From Novosphingobium sp. BW1 (GTDB lineage: Bacteria > Pseudomonadota > Alphaproteobacteria > Sphingomonadales > Sphingomonadaceae), in NCBI RefSeq assembly GCF_008107685.1, contig NZ_VIRF01000074.1, positions 25,088 through 89,087 on the forward strand: a stretch of 64,000 nt of DNA, given 5' to 3'. Below, piece after piece: positions 1-9,767 of the stretch. The position numbers and the translations under genes are program-made. How positions within the stretch are numbered: the first letter of the stretch is position 1; every line of letters begins with the position of its first letter. The notes beneath the pieces were generated by a model. The model did no database searches. It saw only the letters and a list, made by a program, of their open reading frames with translations, and was not told the origin of the DNA.

Positions 1-109
1 CCCTCCCACTGTTCCTCCCGGGTCCAGCCGCCTGCGCATCGCGCTGCGTGCGGCCCATTCTCCCGACGACATCGACGCACTGCTGACAGCGCTCAAGGAC
101 GCCCTGTGA
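1..109 (+). CDS. bioF: 8-amino-7-oxononanoate synthase, C-terminal end only
   Basis: The window opens inside this gene. Read from base 2, 35 codons end in TGA at 107-109. The tail has the pattern [15 protein letters not shown] followed by an AAHSPDDID stretch, which matches the C-terminus of BioF (proline-rich PPTVPxGxSRLR, then the final helix). BioF is the PLP-dependent enzyme that condenses pimeloyl-ACP with alanine to give KAPA, the first committed ring-forming step of biotin synthesis. Its stop overlaps the GTG of the next gene (GTGA), and bioC, bioD and bioA follow, which supports the call. Most of the protein, including the PLP lysine, lies outside the window. Confidence 0.85.
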   Translation, partial: PPTVPPGSSRLRIALRAAHSPDDIDALLTALKDAL

Positions 110-726
110 ACCTTCTCTTCGCCCATGGCTGGGGCTTTGACGCCTCCTTCTGGGAGCCTCTCGCCGCCCTCCTGCCCGAGCACGCGCACGTGTTCGACGA
201 CCGAGGCTACTTCGGCAGACCCGCCCCGACCGAAATCGCAGGTCCCTGCCTTGCCATAACGCACAGCTTCGGCACCATGCGCGTACTTACCAATCCGCCT
301 CCGGGTCTTGTCGGCATCGTCGCCTTCAACGGCTTCGACCGTTTCAGCGCGCGCAGCGGACGCGCCGGGATTCCGGTACGCGTGATAGACCGCATGCTGC
401 GCCGTTTTACCCAGAGCCCCGAGACCGTGCTTGCGGAATTTCGCGCAACCTGCGGCGACGAAACCCAAGTGCCCACACCCGTCCCCGATCCCTTGCGCGA
501 AGACCTGCTGCGCCTGCGCGACGGCGAATGCCCGCCCCCTGCTGTGCCGCTCACCTCGGTCCAGGGCGGCGCCGATCCGCTCCTTGTGCGCGAGATACGA
601 GAGAGCGTCTTTCCGCGCGGCGAGGTGCGCCGGGTGAGCCATACAGGCGGCCATCTCCTCCCTGTCGAGGACCCGGCTTTCTGCGCCGAAACGGTGCGCG
701 CCATGGTCGGCGCACAGGTCGCGTGA
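106..726 (+). CDS. Small alpha/beta hydrolase in the biotin operon, probable pimeloyl-ACP methyl ester esterase (BioH/BioG-like)
   Basis: A 206-residue alpha/beta hydrolase starting with GTG inside the bioF stop (GTGA overlap) and ending inside the bioC start. Visible features are an N-terminal [10 protein letters not shown] oxyanion-hole segment, a nucleophile elbow ITHSFGT near residue 50, an acid candidate in QGGADPLL, and a late histidine in [12 protein letters not shown]. The elbow reads H-S-F-G rather than canonical G-x-S-x-G. At 206 residues it is shorter than E. coli BioH and resembles BioG-type esterases that have lost most of the cap. Its place between bioF and bioC suggests it releases the methyl ester from pimeloyl-ACP methyl ester, the step that ends the disguised fatty-acid cycle started by BioC. 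The function is inferred from context and fold. Confidence 0.75.
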   Translation: MNLLFAHGWGFDASFWEPLAALLPEHAHVFDDRGYFGRPAPTEIAGPCLAITHSFGTMRVLTNPPPGLVGIVAFNGFDRFSARSGRAGIPVRVIDRMLRRFTQSPETVLAEFRATCGDETQVPTPVPDPLREDLLRLRDGECPPPAVPLTSVQGGADPLLVREIRESVFPRGEVRRVSHTGGHLLPVEDPAFCAETVRAMVGAQVA

Positions 727-1502
727 GGCCGGCCTTGCGCGTCCCCCGCGACCAGATCGCCCGCGCCTTTTCGGGTGCCCACGGCTACGAAGCTCACGCG
801 CCGGTCCAGCGCGAGGTCGCCCGCGCATTGGCCGCCCGCATCGCTGCGCTGGATCTGCCCTGTAACCTTCGCGGCCTGGAAATCGGCTGTGGCACCGGCT
901 TCCTGACCCGCGAACTGCAGGCCGCCCACGTCACCGGGGACTGGCTTGTCACCGACCTTTCGCCCGACATGGTCGCACGTTGCCACGCGGCGCTGGGCGC
1001 AAGCCCCCGCCACCGCTTCGCCCCGCTTGACGGTGAGACCGGAACCCCCGAGGGCGGCCCCTTTGACCTCATCTGCTCCAGCCTGGCCCTGCAGTGGTTT
1101 GCCGACGCGCCCGCAGCGCTCGCCCGCATGGCCGGATGGCTGGCGCCAGGCGGCCATCTTGTCGTCACTACGCTGGGGCTCGAGACATTTGCCGAGTGGC
1201 GCGCCGCGCACGCAGCGCTGGGCCTCACGCCCGGAACCCCGGCCTTTCTCCCGGCAGAAAACTACGCGCAGCTTCCCGAAGCAGAGGTCTGCGTCACGCG
1301 CCACGTCCAGCGCAGCGCGGACGCGCACGCCTTCCTGCGCAGCGTCAAGGCCATCGGCGCGGGCACCGCGCATGGCGCCCACACGCCGCTCACCCCTGCG
1401 CAACTTCGCGCAGTCATGGCGCAATTCGACCTTAACGGATCCACGGCCACCTACGAAGTCGTGACGATCCACCTGAACCGCCCCCCGATCCGGACAAGGT
1501 GA
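723..1502 (+). CDS. bioC: Malonyl-ACP O-methyltransferase
   Basis: A 259-residue SAM-dependent methyltransferase. The GTG at 723 overlaps the previous stop (GTGA), and I chose it because the N-terminal [18 protein letters not shown] segment is the usual BioC beginning (IAxxFxxAAxxYdxxA). The reading frame stays open upstream but only as a shadow of the hydrolase gene. SAM-binding motif I is [14 protein letters not shown] near residue 55. An acidic motif follows in LVTDLSPDM, and the BioC-type [10 protein letters not shown] segment in the middle. BioC methylates the free carboxyl of malonyl-ACP so that it can enter fatty-acid elongation as a disguised primer. The operon position fits. Confidence 0.9.
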   Translation: MRPALRVPRDQIARAFSGAHGYEAHAPVQREVARALAARIAALDLPCNLRGLEIGCGTGFLTRELQAAHVTGDWLVTDLSPDMVARCHAALGASPRHRFAPLDGETGTPEGGPFDLICSSLALQWFADAPAALARMAGWLAPGGHLVVTTLGLETFAEWRAAHAALGLTPGTPAFLPAENYAQLPEAEVCVTRHVQRSADAHAFLRSVKAIGAGTAHGAHTPLTPAQLRAVMAQFDLNGSTATYEVVTIHLNRPPIRTR

Positions 1503-1510
1503 TTGTACCG

Positions 1511-2173
1511 ATGACCGACCTGCCTTCGCCCCGCCACACCCTGATCGTCACCGGCACCGACACCGAGATCGGCAAGACCGTCTTCGCCGCCGCGCTGGCA
1601 GGCGCCCTTGACGCGCACTACTGGAAGCCCGTGCAGGCCGGCGTCGAGCCTGAGGACGCATTTGGCGAAACCGACGCGCTGCGCGTCGCGGGACTCTCCG
1701 GTCTGGCCCGCGAGAAGATCCTTCCCGAGGCCTATCGCCTCGTAACCCCCTGCTCTCCCCACCTGGCGGCCGAGATCGACGGGGTGGAGATCGCCCCGAC
1801 GCGCCTGTTGCTCCCCTCGGTGCCCGGCCCGCTGGTGGTCGAAGGCGCAGGCGGCGTCCACGTCCCCATCTCGCGGCACGAAACCTACGCCGACCAGTTC
1901 GTGCGCTGGGGCGCACCGGTGATCCTGGTGGCCCGCACGCAGCTGGGCACGATCAACCACACGCTGCTTTCGCTCGAAGCCCTTCGCGCCCGCGCGATTC
2001 CCGTGCTCGGGGTTGCCTTCGTGGGCGAGGCGATGAAGGACAGCGAGGACATCATCTGCGCCATGGGCGGCGCGAAGCGGCTGGGCCGCCTGCCACGTCT
2101 CAATCCGCTCAGCCCCGAGAAGCTTGCAGCCGCCTTCGCCGCGAACTTCAACCTGGAGGACTTCGCCCCATGA
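1511..2173 (+). CDS. bioD: ATP-dependent dethiobiotin synthetase
   Basis: A 220-residue P-loop enzyme. It opens with the BioD variant of Walker [18 protein letters not shown], and contains [11 protein letters not shown], the conserved segment around the carboxylation site. It closes the ureido ring of DAPA with CO2 and ATP. A GTG at 1499 overlaps the bioC stop and is in frame, but the ATG at 1511 is preferred: the AAGGTGA at 1496-1502 sits 8 bases before it as a good Shine-Dalgarno sequence. The gene ends in an ATGA overlap with bioA. The length is typical for the family. Confidence 0.92.
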   Translation: MTDLPSPRHTLIVTGTDTEIGKTVFAAALAGALDAHYWKPVQAGVEPEDAFGETDALRVAGLSGLAREKILPEAYRLVTPCSPHLAAEIDGVEIAPTRLLLPSVPGPLVVEGAGGVHVPISRHETYADQFVRWGAPVILVARTQLGTINHTLLSLEALRARAIPVLGVAFVGEAMKDSEDIICAMGGAKRLGRLPRLNPLSPEKLAAAFAANFNLEDFAP

Positions 2174-3435
2174 GCACGCCCCCCGCATCGTCGATCTGGC
2201 ACCCCTTCACCCAGCACGGTCTTGGCGAGCCGATCCCCGAAGTCGCACATGCAAAGGGTGCGATCCTGCACCTCTCCGACGGGCGCTCCATGATCGATGC
2301 GATCTCGTCCTGGTGGGTGACGACGCACGGGCACTGCAATCCGAGGATCATGGCGGCAATCGCCGAGCAAGCTGGCAAGCTCGACCAGATGATCTTTGCA
2401 GGCTGGACCCATGGCCCCGCCGAAGAGGTGGCGAAAGGCCTGCGCGAAATCATGCCCGAAAGCCTGACGCGCGTATTCTTCTCCGATTCCGGATCGACCA
2501 GCGTCGAGGTGGCCCTGAAAATGGCGCTTGGCTACTGGCACTGGCAGGGCGAAGCGCGCTCGCGCATCCTCGTCATGGAAAATTCCTACCACGGTGACAC
2601 CATCGGCGCGATGTCGGTGGGCGAACGCGGCGTGTTCAACCAGCCCTACGATCCGCTGCTCTTTGATGTCGGGCGCATTCCCTTACCCACAGCGGACCGC
2701 GAGGAGGCCACGCTCGAAGCGCTCGAACGTTTCTGTGCGTTAGGCGACACCGCAGCGCTGATCGTTGAGCCACTCGTGCTGGGGGCTGGCGGCATGCTGT
2801 TCTACAGCGCCGAAGTGCTGGGCCGAATGCGCGCGATCTGCAAAGAGCACGACGTACTTTTCATCGCCGACGAGGTCATGACCGGCTGGGGCCGCACCGG
2901 CACGCTGCTCGCCTGCGAGCAGGCCGGTATCGAGCCGGACATCCTGTGCCTGTCCAAGGGCCTGACAGGGGGCGCGGTGCCGCTCGCGGTGACAATGGCA
3001 AGCGAAGAGATATACAAGGCGCACCTTTCCACCGACCGCGCGCGCATGTTCTTCCACTCCTCCAGCTACACGGCCAATCCACTCGCCTGCGCCGCGGCCG
3101 CCGCGAACCTCGCAATCTGGCGCGAGGAACCAGTACGCGAACGTATCGCACAGTTGAGCGCCAAGCAGGCCGACTGGCTCGACAAGCTGGGCCAGGTCTA
3201 CCACTTCAACAACGCGCGAAGCCTCGGCACGATTGCCGCGCTCGACCTCAAGAGCGACGGGGCAACCGGCTACATGAACGATCTGGCGCCCCGGCTCATG
3301 GCCTTCTTCCGCGAACGCGGCGTGCTGCTACGCCCGCTGGGTAACACGGTCTACGTGATGCCCCCGTATGGCATCACCGACGAAGAGCTTGCCACCGTCT
3401 GGGATGCCATCGGTGAGGCTGTGCTCAGCTTCTGA
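2170..3435 (+). CDS. bioA: Adenosylmethionine-8-amino-7-oxononanoate aminotransferase
   Basis: A 421-residue class III PLP aminotransferase. The N-terminus [11 protein letters not shown] is a BioA signature (W-H-P-F-T). The [13 protein letters not shown] segment binds cofactor, [16 protein letters not shown] carries the PLP-contacting Asp, and [10 protein letters not shown] holds the Schiff-base lysine. It transfers the amino group of SAM to KAPA, giving DAPA. ATGA overlap with bioD indicates translational coupling. No bioB is visible, so biotin synthase must be elsewhere. The gene is followed by a 114-bp dispersed repeat at 3493. Confidence 0.93.
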   Translation: MSTPPASSIWHPFTQHGLGEPIPEVAHAKGAILHLSDGRSMIDAISSWWVTTHGHCNPRIMAAIAEQAGKLDQMIFAGWTHGPAEEVAKGLREIMPESLTRVFFSDSGSTSVEVALKMALGYWHWQGEARSRILVMENSYHGDTIGAMSVGERGVFNQPYDPLLFDVGRIPLPTADREEATLEALERFCALGDTAALIVEPLVLGAGGMLFYSAEVLGRMRAICKEHDVLFIADEVMTGWGRTGTLLACEQAGIEPDILCLSKGLTGGAVPLAVTMASEEIYKAHLSTDRARMFFHSSSYTANPLACAAAAANLAIWREEPVRERIAQLSAKQADWLDKLGQVYHFNNARSLGTIAALDLKSDGATGYMNDLAPRLMAFFRERGVLLRPLGNTVYVMPPYGITDEELATVWDAIGEAVLSF

Positions 3436-3492
3436 GGCCTGGATAATGGCCCTCGGGACGCGCGCCGAAGCGGTACAGTCAGGAGGAGAACG

Positions 3493-3606
3493 CCGTGGGC
3501 CATCGCCCTCCGGCTCCCCATTATGGCTGCTTCACCTTTCGCGCGGCCTTGGCTGAAAAAGGGGAGGTCACCGATTTTGGGTTCAAGGGGCGCTGGCCCC
3601 TTGAAC
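3493..3606 (+). repeat. Dispersed ~114-bp hairpin-capped element, copy 1 (A end left)
   Basis: The left hairpin (A end) reads CCGTGGGCCATCGCCCTCCG. The right hairpin (B end) is CAAGGGGCGCTGGCCCCTTG, with GAGGTCACCGATTTTGGG just inside it. It lies between the convergent bioA and FAS1 genes, 57 bases past the bioA stop. Its B-end hairpin runs into the FAS1 reading frame and provides that gene's last codons and stop. See the family finding for the consensus. Confidence 0.85.
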
Positions 3607-4191
3607 CTTGCGCAGCAGCCCGGAAAGCGGGATCGCAACGCTCGCGCCGCCCGCCAAGGCCTCGCCCTTGAAGGTCGCCTGCGCGCCGTCCGGCGAGGTC
3701 ACAGTGATCGCATCGCCGTTGCGGCGGAAGGTCAGGTCCTCACCTGCAAGACTGGTGATCGTAACGGAGCCCTCGTCGCTGCGTTCGATTGCGCCTTCGA
3801 TGTCACGCGGCATGAGGTAGCCGGGCAGCAGGTGCTGCTTGAGGAGCGCGGCCATCGCGGCTTCGTCTTCGCCATCCGTGAGGGCCTCGCCCCCTTCGCC
3901 CAGCGCGGCGAAGCTGGCATCGTCTGGCGCCAGCAGGGTGTAGCTGGCATTGCCTTCGAAGATACCCGCAAGGCCGGTATCTTTCAGTGCATCGCTCACG
4001 GTTTCCATGCCGTCTGTATCGTCCAGAAGTTCGGGCACGGGGTCCGAGGCCGGCTCGGCCAGCACGGCCGCGCCGGTCGCATCGGTGGCCGGGGTCTCGC
4101 CCGAGCAGCCAGCCAGGGCCAGCCCGCAGGCACCGATCAGCGCCAGCGTCCCGGCCCGAAGGCCGGAAGCGCGGTGCGAAAGTGATGTCAT
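3583..4191 (-). CDS. Fasciclin (FAS1) domain lipoprotein
   Basis: 202 residues from the ATG at 4191, preceded by GGAGAAAC. An upstream in-frame extension to 4356 lacks a signal sequence and was rejected. The N-terminus is a lipoprotein signal with the lipobox LALAGCSG. The body is one FAS1 domain: TVSDALKDTGLAGIFEG, YTLLAPDDASFAAL and LLKQHLLPGYLMP correspond to the H1 and H2 conserved motifs. FAS1 domains act in adhesion or matrix contacts at the cell surface; the role here is unknown. The last six codons (QGASAP) and the stop are encoded by the B-end hairpin of a dispersed repeat, so the original C-terminus was probably different. Confidence 0.85.
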   Translation of the reverse strand: MTSLSHRASGLRAGTLALIGACGLALAGCSGETPATDATGAAVLAEPASDPVPELLDDTDGMETVSDALKDTGLAGIFEGNASYTLLAPDDASFAALGEGGEALTDGEDEAAMAALLKQHLLPGYLMPRDIEGAIERSDEGSVTITSLAGEDLTFRRNGDAITVTSPDGAQATFKGEALAGGASVAIPLSGLLRKVQGASAP

Positions 4192-4213
4192 CTTGGGGTT
4201 TCTCCTCGGGTGC

Positions 4214-5458
4214 TCAAACGAGCAGTTCGATGGCGGCCTGAACCAAGCGCGAGGTCGGATCGAGCTGGTAGATGTAGCCGTCGCTGTAGCGGTAGAGCGC
4301 GTCGGGGGTATCGTAGTACTGGTCGCGATAGCCATAGGGGACGTTATAGACATCATAACCGCGCGGCATCGGCTGGCCGACGGCGATGTCGCTGCCCATC
4401 AGCAGCCCCGCGATCGAATCGATCCGCGAGGAGCCCGGGTCCATGCGGTAAAGCGTGTCGTCGTAGTAGCGGTACGAGTTGCCACCACCCAAGCCATAAT
4501 AGCTGTTGTAGTAGTCGGGCATCGCCACGCTGTCGTACGATCCGGGCCAGACGTTGCCGATCGCCAGCGCACCCGCGAAAAGCGGGATGTAGTCGAGGAT
4601 CGAGGAGCCCGATCCCATGCGCACCATGTAGCCATCAACGTAGCGGTAGTTGCCGCCCCGGTCAAAGCCGCTCCAGTACCAGTCAGGGCGCGACCACGAA
4701 TAACGCGGCCCCCGGTCGAGGCCGGGCGGGGTGCAGCCGTTGTACTTCTTGGCGAGGCCAGGCGGACAGCCATCATAGACCCGGCGCCGGTCGATCCGAC
4801 CCCAGTCAATGGTGCGATCCCGTGTCAATACGCGCACGCGGTCGTTTGTCGGCACGATGAAATCGCGCCCGCCCGGACCGCTGTAGCTGACACGGCGGAT
4901 GTCACCGCGTTCGGGCCGATGGACCACGTTGGAGGGGTGGGCATTGCCGCGCAGCCGTGCGTCGCTGTTGCCGTTCCCCGGTGCGCCAGCCATGGGCGGG
5001 GCCTTCCCGTTGCCCCCGCCATTGCCATTGCCATTGGCATTCCCATTGCCGCGTTCAGGGCCGTTGCCCGGTCCCTTGGTGAGAGCGTTGCCGTTGCCTT
5101 TGCCCGGAGCGCACCGACCATTGCCTTGCGCCCCCTTGTCGGCGCGGGCTTGCTCGGCGCCCCCGCCCGGTCCCTTTCCGCCGCCATTGCCAGGGCCCTT
5201 GCCCTGCCCGTTACCTGCGCCCCGCTCGGGTCCGCCACCACGGTTCTGGGCCTTGGCCGGACCACCGCCGTTGTTGCCGCCGTTGTTGCCTGGCCCTCCA
5301 CCACCATTGCCGCGCTGCTGCGCTGCGGAAGGACCGCCGCCGTTATTGCCCTTCCCGTTGCCATTGCCATTGCCATTCCCGGGCTGGGCGAGAGCCGCGC
5401 CAGCCACAAGGGCGAACCCCGCAACCGTTCCGGCCAAAATCGTGTGCGCCTTCCGCAT
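4214..5458 (-). CDS. Exported Gly/Asn-rich protein with C-terminal YRY repeats
   Basis: 414 residues from the ATG at 5458, which gives a clean signal peptide (RKAHTILAGTVAGFALVAGAALAQ). The ORF runs on upstream to 5812 but without signal-like sequence. About residues 25-160 are low-complexity Gly/Asn/Pro (runs of GN and GGG). A conserved part resembles the RcnB-like segment of sphingomonad secreted proteins (DRVRVLTRDRTIDWGRI). The C-terminal ~170 residues hold three similar units: YRYVDGYMVRMGSGSSILDY, YRYYDDTLYRMDPGSSRIDS and YRYSDGYIYQLDPTSRLVQA. I do not recognise a function; a surface or periplasmic structural role is a guess. It lies 22 bases upstream of the FAS1 gene on the same strand. 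Confidence 0.7.
   Translation of the reverse strand: MRKAHTILAGTVAGFALVAGAALAQPGNGNGNGNGKGNNGGGPSAAQQRGNGGGGPGNNGGNNGGGPAKAQNRGGGPERGAGNGQGKGPGNGGGKGPGGGAEQARADKGAQGNGRCAPGKGNGNALTKGPGNGPERGNGNANGNGNGGGNGKAPPMAGAPGNGNSDARLRGNAHPSNVVHRPERGDIRRVSYSGPGGRDFIVPTNDRVRVLTRDRTIDWGRIDRRRVYDGCPPGLAKKYNGCTPPGLDRGPRYSWSRPDWYWSGFDRGGNYRYVDGYMVRMGSGSSILDYIPLFAGALAIGNVWPGSYDSVAMPDYYNSYYGLGGGNSYRYYDDTLYRMDPGSSRIDSIAGLLMGSDIAVGQPMPRGYDVYNVPYGYRDQYYDTPDALYRYSDGYIYQLDPTSRLVQAAIELLV
4975..5390 (-). repeat. Low-complexity coding tract (Gly/Asn codons)
   Basis: Inside the exported protein gene, short units such as CCATTG and CCGTTGCC (plus-strand reading) are repeated irregularly. They encode GN, GNG and GGGP runs. 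Such tracts are prone to slippage length change. The frame remains open here. Confidence 0.6.
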
Positions 5459-5566
5459 CGAAAATCTCCTTTCGGGGACTTTCAACGCGGCAATCCTCGC
5501 CGCTGTTCCCCGCGATGTCCGGATGGCGGGTGGAGATCGCGCCTCTACATGCCACGAAACGGCACG

Positions 5567-5598
5567 CAAAAAGGGCGCCCGGATTGCTCCAGGCGCCC
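5567..5598 (-). terminator. Intrinsic terminator of glnA
   Basis: Read on the minus strand, GGGCGCC, a 12-base loop, GGCGCCC and then TTTTT form a typical rho-independent terminator about 50 bases after the glnA stop. It separates glnA from the exported-protein gene downstream. Confidence 0.8.
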
Positions 5599-5648
5599 AC
5601 TCGGTGAACCGATTTTGCCCCTGCCCCGAAGGGAAGGGAAATGCGCGA

Positions 5649-7058
5649 TCAGGCGCTGTAGTACATGTCGAACTCGACCGCCGAGGGCGTGGTTTCCCAA
5701 CGCAGCACTTCGGGCCACTTGAGTTCAAGGTAGGCTTCGACCTGGTCGGCGGTGAACACGTCGCCTTCGAGCAGGAACGCGTGGTCGGCCTGGAGGGCTT
5801 CGAGAGCCTCACGCAAGCTACCGCACACGGTCGGAACTTCGGCGAGCTCTGCGGGCGGCAGGTCGTAGAGGTTCTTGTCCATCGCTTCGCCGGGGTGGAT
5901 CTTGTTCTTGATGCCGTCGAGACCAGCCATCAGCAGCGCCGAGTAGCACAGGTAGGGGTTCGCCATCGCGTCGGGGAAACGGAATTCCACGCGCTTCGAC
6001 TTGGTACCAGCACCGTAGGGGATGCGGCACGAGGCCGAACGGTTGCGCGCCGAGTAGGCGAGCAGAACCGGAGCTTCGTAACCCGGGACCAGACGCTTGT
6101 AGCTGTTGGTGGTCGGGTTGGTGAAGGCGTTGAGCGCCTTGGCGTGCTTCACGACACCGCCGATGAAGTACAGGCAGGTCTCCGAGAGGCCGGCATAGCC
6201 GTTGCCCGCGAAGGTGTTGTCGCCATCGTTCCAGATCGAGATGTGCGTGTGCATGCCCGAACCGTTATCGGTCTGGATCGGCTTGGGCATGAAGGTGGCC
6301 GACTTGCCATAGGCCTGCGCAACCATCTGCACGACATACTTGTAGATCTGCATGCGGTCAGCGGTGGTGGTCAGCGTGCCGAAGGTCAGGCCGAGCTCGT
6401 GCTGGGCAGCCGCCACTTCGTGGTGGTGCTTGTCACAGGGCAGGCCCATTTCGAGCATGGTGGTGACCATCTCGGCGCGGATGTCCGAGCAGCTGTCGAC
6501 CGGCGCGACAGGGAAGTAGCCACCCTTGGCGCGCGGACGGTGACCCAGATTGCCGGTGTCGTAGTCACGGCCGGTGTTGGTCGGCAGCTCGACGTCGTCA
6601 ATCTTGAAGCCGTTGCCATCGTAGCCGTCGTAGAACTTCACGTCGTCGAACATGAAGAACTCGGCCTCGGGGCCAACGAAAACGGTGTCACCGAAACCGG
6701 CCGACTTGACGAAGGCTTCCGCGCGCTTGGCGGTCGAACGCGGGTCACGAGCGTAGAGTTCGCCGTTCGAAGGCTCAACGATGTCGCAGAACACAATCAG
6801 CATCGGGGTGGCCGAGAACGGGTCAGTGTAGACGGCTTCAAGGTCGGGCTTGAGGATCATGTCCGACTCGTTGATCGTCTTCCAGCCCTCGATCGAGGAA
6901 CCGTCGAACATCAGGCCGTCTTCGAGCTCGTCTTCGCCCAGGACGCCCGCACACATCGTCAGGTGCTGCCACTTGCCCTTGGGATCGGTGAAGCGCAGAT
7001 CAACCCATTCGATCTCCTCGTCCTTGATCTTGGCAAGGACGTCCTTTGCAGTAGCCAT
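5649..7058 (-). CDS. glnA: Glutamine synthetase type I
   Basis: 469 residues, the standard GS-I length. Visible signatures: [12 protein letters not shown] near the N-terminus, the ATP-binding [16 protein letters not shown], active-site [13 protein letters not shown], and the adenylylation site NLYDLPP whose tyrosine is modified by GlnE. It makes glutamine from glutamate and ammonia in the cytoplasm. It lies 174 bases downstream of glnB on the same strand, the usual alphaproteobacterial glnBA order. The glnB-glnA spacer contains GC-rich self-complementary runs. It is expected to be controlled by PII/GlnE adenylylation and by transcription from the sigma-54-like promoter before glnB. Confidence 0.97.
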   Translation of the reverse strand: MATAKDVLAKIKDEEIEWVDLRFTDPKGKWQHLTMCAGVLGEDELEDGLMFDGSSIEGWKTINESDMILKPDLEAVYTDPFSATPMLIVFCDIVEPSNGELYARDPRSTAKRAEAFVKSAGFGDTVFVGPEAEFFMFDDVKFYDGYDGNGFKIDDVELPTNTGRDYDTGNLGHRPRAKGGYFPVAPVDSCSDIRAEMVTTMLEMGLPCDKHHHEVAAAQHELGLTFGTLTTTADRMQIYKYVVQMVAQAYGKSATFMPKPIQTDNGSGMHTHISIWNDGDNTFAGNGYAGLSETCLYFIGGVVKHAKALNAFTNPTTNSYKRLVPGYEAPVLLAYSARNRSASCRIPYGAGTKSKRVEFRFPDAMANPYLCYSALLMAGLDGIKNKIHPGEAMDKNLYDLPPAELAEVPTVCGSLREALEALQADHAFLLEGDVFTADQVEAYLELKWPEVLRWETTPSAVEFDMYYSA

Positions 7059-7232
7059 ATGTGTGGTTCTCCAATCTTACTTTTCCGCCTCGGGAAAAGG
7101 CATAGGGGTGGATGCGCTGTCCGGGAATGGCCGGGCCCCCGGCCGGTAGCTTTCCCGAGTATCCGACCGGCGAACCGGCCCAGAATGGTTATGCCCGGAG
7201 CCTGCTGGTCCGGACGATGTGGTTCGTGGCGC

Positions 7233-7969
<737 letters not shown>

Positions 7970-8893
7970 TCAGAGACGCAAGGCGGCGGTCTCGTCGAGA
8001 CCGGCCATGATGTTCAGGTTCTGCACCGCAGCCCCGCTCGCCCCCTTGCCCAGATTGTCGAGCATGGCCGCCATCCGCGCCTGGCTGCCGTCCGCCGCGC
8101 CGAATACACGCAGGGTGAGCGCGTCGCTCGGCTCCATCGCGCTGCGCAGGAGCAGTTCGCCCGGCTCTTCGTCGAGCACCGAGACGACCGGGCTACCGGC
8201 GTAGAACTCGGCCAGTGCGGCGCGCAGGGTATCGGCGCTGCCCGCCTTGTCCATCATGGCAAGGTGCAGCGGCACTTCAACCAGCATGCCCCGGTGCGCA
8301 GGCACTACAGCCGGCGCGAAGACCGGATCGTGCGCGATTCCCGAGTGCGCCTTCATCTCGGGCAGGTGCTTGTGACCCATGGCAAGGCCATAAGCGCGAA
8401 AGGCAATGTCGCCCTCTTCCTCGAAGCGCGCGATGAGCGCCTTGCCACCGCCCGAATAGCCCGAAACGGCGTGGCAGACATAAGGCCAGTCGGCGGGCAG
8501 CAGGCCCACGCGCACGAGCGGCGCGACCAGACTGAGGAAGCCGGTGGGATAGCAGCCCGGATTGCTGACGAAACGCGCGCCCGCAATCTTCTGGTGCCCG
8601 ATGAGTTCAGGAAAGCCGTAAGCCCAGCCGGGCGCGGTACGGTGCGCCGAAGAGGCATCGATCACGCGCGTGGTGTCGTTGCGGATCATCGCAACGGCGG
8701 CCTTCGCCGCCTCGTCGGGCAGGCACAGGATCACGAAGTCGGCATCGTTGAGCGCCTCGGCGCGCGCGGCATCGTTCTTGCGGCGCGCGTCGTCGAGAAT
8801 GACCAGCTCGAACTCCGGGCGGGCGCCCAGACGATCGGCGATCTCCAGACCCGTGGTTCCGGCCGCACCGTCAATGAAGACCGTCTGTGCCAT
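7970..8893 (-). CDS. argC: N-acetyl-gamma-glutamyl-phosphate reductase (short type)
   Basis: 307 residues, the length of the short (type 2) ArgC. The Rossmann start is TVFIDGAAGTTGLEIADRL, the catalytic cysteine is in FVSNPGCYPTGFL, and HAVSGYSGGGK and GHKHLPEM follow. It reduces N-acetylglutamyl-phosphate to the semialdehyde with NADPH in arginine synthesis. It is six bases downstream of the SH3-like gene, so the two are probably co-transcribed. No other arg biosynthetic gene is close. Confidence 0.93.
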   Translation of the reverse strand: MAQTVFIDGAAGTTGLEIADRLGARPEFELVILDDARRKNDAARAEALNDADFVILCLPDEAAKAAVAMIRNDTTRVIDASSAHRTAPGWAYGFPELIGHQKIAGARFVSNPGCYPTGFLSLVAPLVRVGLLPADWPYVCHAVSGYSGGGKALIARFEEEGDIAFRAYGLAMGHKHLPEMKAHSGIAHDPVFAPAVVPAHRGMLVEVPLHLAMMDKAGSADTLRAALAEFYAGSPVVSVLDEEPGELLLRSAMEPSDALTLRVFGAADGSQARMAAMLDNLGKGASGAAVQNLNIMAGLDETAALRL

Positions 8894-8899
8894 CTGAGT

Positions 8900-9310
8900 T
8901 TATTCTCCTGCCTGCGGCGCTTCGATCTGCTCGAGCGCCACGTAACCGACGAGCCCGTCCTCACCAATCTGGCCCCAGCTCCAGGCACCCGCAATGTCGA
9001 GCACGTTAAAGACCGCGCCTTCGTCCAGCTCAGCCAGGACTTCGCCCGTCGTGGTGGGTGCCGAGACCAGCTGTGCCCCCGCCTTTGCGGTATAGGCCAC
9101 AGGCACCGCGTAGTGCGGTACGAAGCACAGCCCCGCGAGCTTGATATGCGCAAGATCGCCGCGCACCGGCAGACAGCCCGGTTCGGCAGTTACCGAAGGT
9201 CCGGTCATCGCCAGCATGCCGTCAAGCGGGAGGGTGCGTGTATAAGTGTCGTGTTCGGTCACGTTGAGGCCATCGGTGAAACGGAAGATTGGGGCGCTTA
9301 TCCCGCTCAT
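8900..9310 (-). CDS. SH3-domain protein, function unknown
   Basis: 136 residues, no signal peptide. The C-terminal ~70 residues resemble a bacterial SH3b fold: KAGAQLVSAPTTTGEVLAEL, then a VFNVLDIAGAWSWGQIGEDG turn and GYVALEQIE, the usual SH3b pattern of W-x-x-V/I and final G-Y-V. The N-terminal half (PIFRFTDGLNVTEHDTYTRT) is unrecognised. Its ATG at 9310 lies about 190 bases past a dispersed repeat. It precedes argC by only six bases; SH3-type small proteins beside argC suggest an operon, not a shared pathway. Confidence 0.65.
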   Translation of the reverse strand: MSGISAPIFRFTDGLNVTEHDTYTRTLPLDGMLAMTGPSVTAEPGCLPVRGDLAHIKLAGLCFVPHYAVPVAYTAKAGAQLVSAPTTTGEVLAELDEGAVFNVLDIAGAWSWGQIGEDGLVGYVALEQIEAPQAGE

Positions 9311-9767
9311 CGCAAATACGCAAGTTTCACAGGGCCCGCAGGGCAGATCGCCCCCTGCCCGGCCTTGCCAAGCACACGATCCGACATGGGCATCTGATCT
9401 CCTTCGTTCGCGTGTTCACACGCCTGATGGGGCGGTGATGGTGCGACCATTGGGCCGAAGGAGCAAACCCGAAAAGGGCAGGAACGGACAAAGGAGATCA
9501 CTCCAAGGGGCCATCGCCCCTTGCCCCCGGATTGGCGACCTCACCCCTCTCAGCCACGGCAGCGCGAGCGCCTTGAGATCACTGGGATGGGGAGCCCGAG
9601 GGAAATGGCCCTCGGATACATCTTTTTTCTGCGTACCATCCTTTTCCAAGCCCTCTTGGAACCGGACGCAAGTCGGGGGCCGCATGTCCAGTCATGCGGC
9701 CCCCTCCCTCACGCAGGGACGCGTGGCCCGGCGCCCCCTGAAGGCACGCCGGGCGGTTCGATTAGGT
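9311..9767. other. Intergenic region between the SH3 and Roadblock genes
   Basis: 457 bases with no supportable gene; the small ORFs crossing it are on both strands and cut through the repeat. It contains dispersed repeat copy 2 (9504-9615). GC-rich imperfect hairpins lie at about 9695-9755, just past the Roadblock stop, without a T tract. Confidence 0.6.
9504..9615 (-). repeat. Dispersed ~114-bp hairpin-capped element, copy 2 (B end left)
   Basis: The B-end hairpin CAAGGGGCCATCGCCCCTTG is on the left, followed by GATTGGCGACCTCACC. The right end is the A-end hairpin GAGGGAAATGGCCCTCGG, preceded by GGGGAGCC. Right of it comes ATACATCTTTTTTC, a T-rich tail. The copy lies in reverse orientation, 152 bases past the Roadblock gene stop. 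Confidence 0.85.

Noticed and set aside
207..1472. Long open frame antisense to bioC and the esterase gene
   Set aside because: In high-GC DNA third-position bias opens long antisense frames. The product is Arg/Gly-rich with no family features, and both strands cannot be coding here given the clear bio operon.
4975..5390. Regular short repeats resembling a CRISPR or satellite array
   Set aside because: The units are 3-12 bases, irregular, in frame, and encode Gly/Asn runs of a secreted protein; there are no spacers of constant length and no cas genes.
9695..9755. GC-rich hairpin after the Roadblock gene as a terminator
   Set aside because: The stem is imperfect and no T tract follows on the minus strand.
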